A stretch of DNA of 64,000 nt. Origin: Nymphaea colorata (lineage: Eukaryota > Streptophyta > Magnoliopsida > Nymphaeales > Nymphaeaceae). The stretch is taken from contig NC_045139.1 in NCBI RefSeq assembly GCF_008831285.2, positions 30,295,206-30,359,205 on the forward strand. Reading direction: 5' to 3'. The notes under the pieces are model-generated. The model did not search any database, was not told the DNA's origin, and worked only from the letters and a program-made list of their open reading frames with translations. Below, piece after piece: positions 62,836 to 64,000 of the stretch. The translations under genes and the position numbers were made by a program. Each line of letters opens with the position of its first letter. Within the stretch, counting starts at the first letter, position 1.

Positions 62836-62888
<53 letters not shown>

Positions 62889-64000
62889 CCCGTGCTTCTT
62901 CATACAGGAAAGAATATTATTTAACGACTAACTTTTTTCCCCTCATTTTAAAAAAGAAAAGTGCTCTGTTTTCTCAAACAAGTCCTTGGATTTCTGAAAT
63001 TTGTCGAGCATCGCTCCGGTTAGCACCCACAATCCTGAGAAATTGGAGGTCCAATTGAATTGTTTTGCATTCAAAATCTAATGAATACCTAAAGCCGACC
63101 GATGTTGCAAGTCGCTTGTTGGATTTCGTCATGATTTTTCTCTATCCAAATCTGAATCCAGAATCCAAGCCGCTTGGGATTCAAATGTTGATCTCACTAC
63201 ATTGTAAACAAATTTTCTACCTTAAATTATGGAAGACAATGTTATGTAATCTAATTTAACCGCTTTGCCTAACAGTAAATATTTAGGCCGATATCATGTA
63301 TTCTAGAAAACCAAAAACCAGCTTCAGAAGTTTGCCAAAAAAAAGGTGATTTTTTCATATTTAAGGCAAAATACAGGCCCTTGAAGGTAAAATCTTTCAT
63401 TTATATATGTTATTCAAGATTGATGCCTGGATAAGCAACATCTCATCTCCATCCTCCATGTTCATTCGTAGCCCGCTTGTCAGAAGTACAGCGGTTTATG
63501 TATCACATAGTTAAGGACCACCTCCTTTTATATATATATATATATATATAGCACAAGATTGTTAAATAAGATGTGATCTCTAGCTTATACATGCTAACAT
63601 TGTCCAATAATATAGAATTGGAAAAGAAAAGTAGAAAATTGATTTCTAAATCAGGTTTTACAAAATGAGTTTGTTTAACGGCCTCAAATCTGTCAGCTTA
63701 TAAAATTAACTATATACTAATATTGTATTTTTTAAAAACTGATAATTTTATAAATTTTGAGTACAGCCACATGGTTGAATTTGTCGAAAGCCCTCTTGAC
63801 TAGTACGCATTTATTAAAATTCAATCCGCCTCATTGCACTTGATCCATCCTTCCAATTTGCTGCTTCAAGAGAATTTGTTTCCCCTCAGTTTTATCTTCT
63901 TTTTCCTCATTCTGAAGCTGTTTATGTCATCATAAAGAAAAGGAATCATAATCATGAACCAAATTTGACTTCGGAAACCTGTTTATAATGAACAGTTAAA
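61501..64000. other. Right-hand intergenic region
   Basis: Holds (AT)n at about 62364-62398 and 63530-63550, and a compound (AT)n-(AG)n at 62840-62887. Otherwise it is AT-rich spacer. Open frames at 61765-62055 (minus) and 63065-63259 (plus) match nothing that I recognise. No gene start reaching past the right edge can be defended. Confidence 0.6.
62840..62887. repeat. Compound microsatellite (AT)n-(AG)n
   Basis: About 30 bases of TA repeats followed directly by about 18 bases of GA repeats. Confidence 0.95.

Overview
The window is nuclear DNA from a flowering plant. The evidence is GT-AG spliced plant gene families (ALMT, Dof, NHL/LEA_2, U-box E3 ligase, a BTB-family relative of At3g05675), plant-type U1 snRNA promoters, a plastid-derived rRNA fragment, and AT-rich intergenic DNA full of (AT)n/(AG)n microsatellites and MITEs. 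The species cannot be fixed from the sequence; nothing seen excludes an early-diverging angiosperm or a eudicot. Prokaryotic features (operons, RBS, CRISPR, attachment sites) are absent.

Layout. 1-5353 (minus): a ZNHIT2-type HIT zinc-finger gene in five exons, running off the left edge. 7393-10959 (minus): a six-exon aluminium-activated malate transporter family gene. 11-16 kb: repeat-rich, with two hAT-like MITEs bounded by clear target-site duplications. 16.0-18.7 kb (plus): a gene encoding the conserved C-terminal half of At3g05675-like proteins, but with no BTB domain visible. 18.7-24.5 kb: long (AT)n arrays, a 145-bp tandem duplication and a roughly 114-bp minisatellite. 24566-25816 (minus): an intronless PUB22/23/24-like U-box E3 ligase. 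26-35 kb: MITEs and an ACGT-core cluster. 35.3-37.0 kb: a decayed LINE-1 type element (minus). 37.1-39.9 kb: two tandem U1 snRNA genes (minus), each with USE and TATA at Pol II spacing, and a 28-bp x5 array just 3' of the second copy. 42461-43117 (minus): an NHL/LEA_2 membrane protein. 43-54.8 kb: mostly repeats with one GC-rich, ACGT-rich island. 54807-56241 (plus): a two-exon Dof transcription factor. 61.25-61.50 kb: a nuclear insertion of plastid 23S rRNA sequence. The remainder is repeat-rich spacer.

The genes are independent transcription units with no evident shared pathway. ZNHIT2 (linked in animals to R2TP and U5 snRNP assembly) and the U1 genes both relate to splicing, but they lie 32 kb apart and this looks coincidental. 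I found no convincing undescribed multi-gene system. The most useful points are the U1 gene pair with its local duplication and array, the BTB-less gene, the plastid insertion, and several MITEs with readable ends. The gene models are hand-spliced from frame continuity and splice dinucleotides and have not been checked against transcripts.
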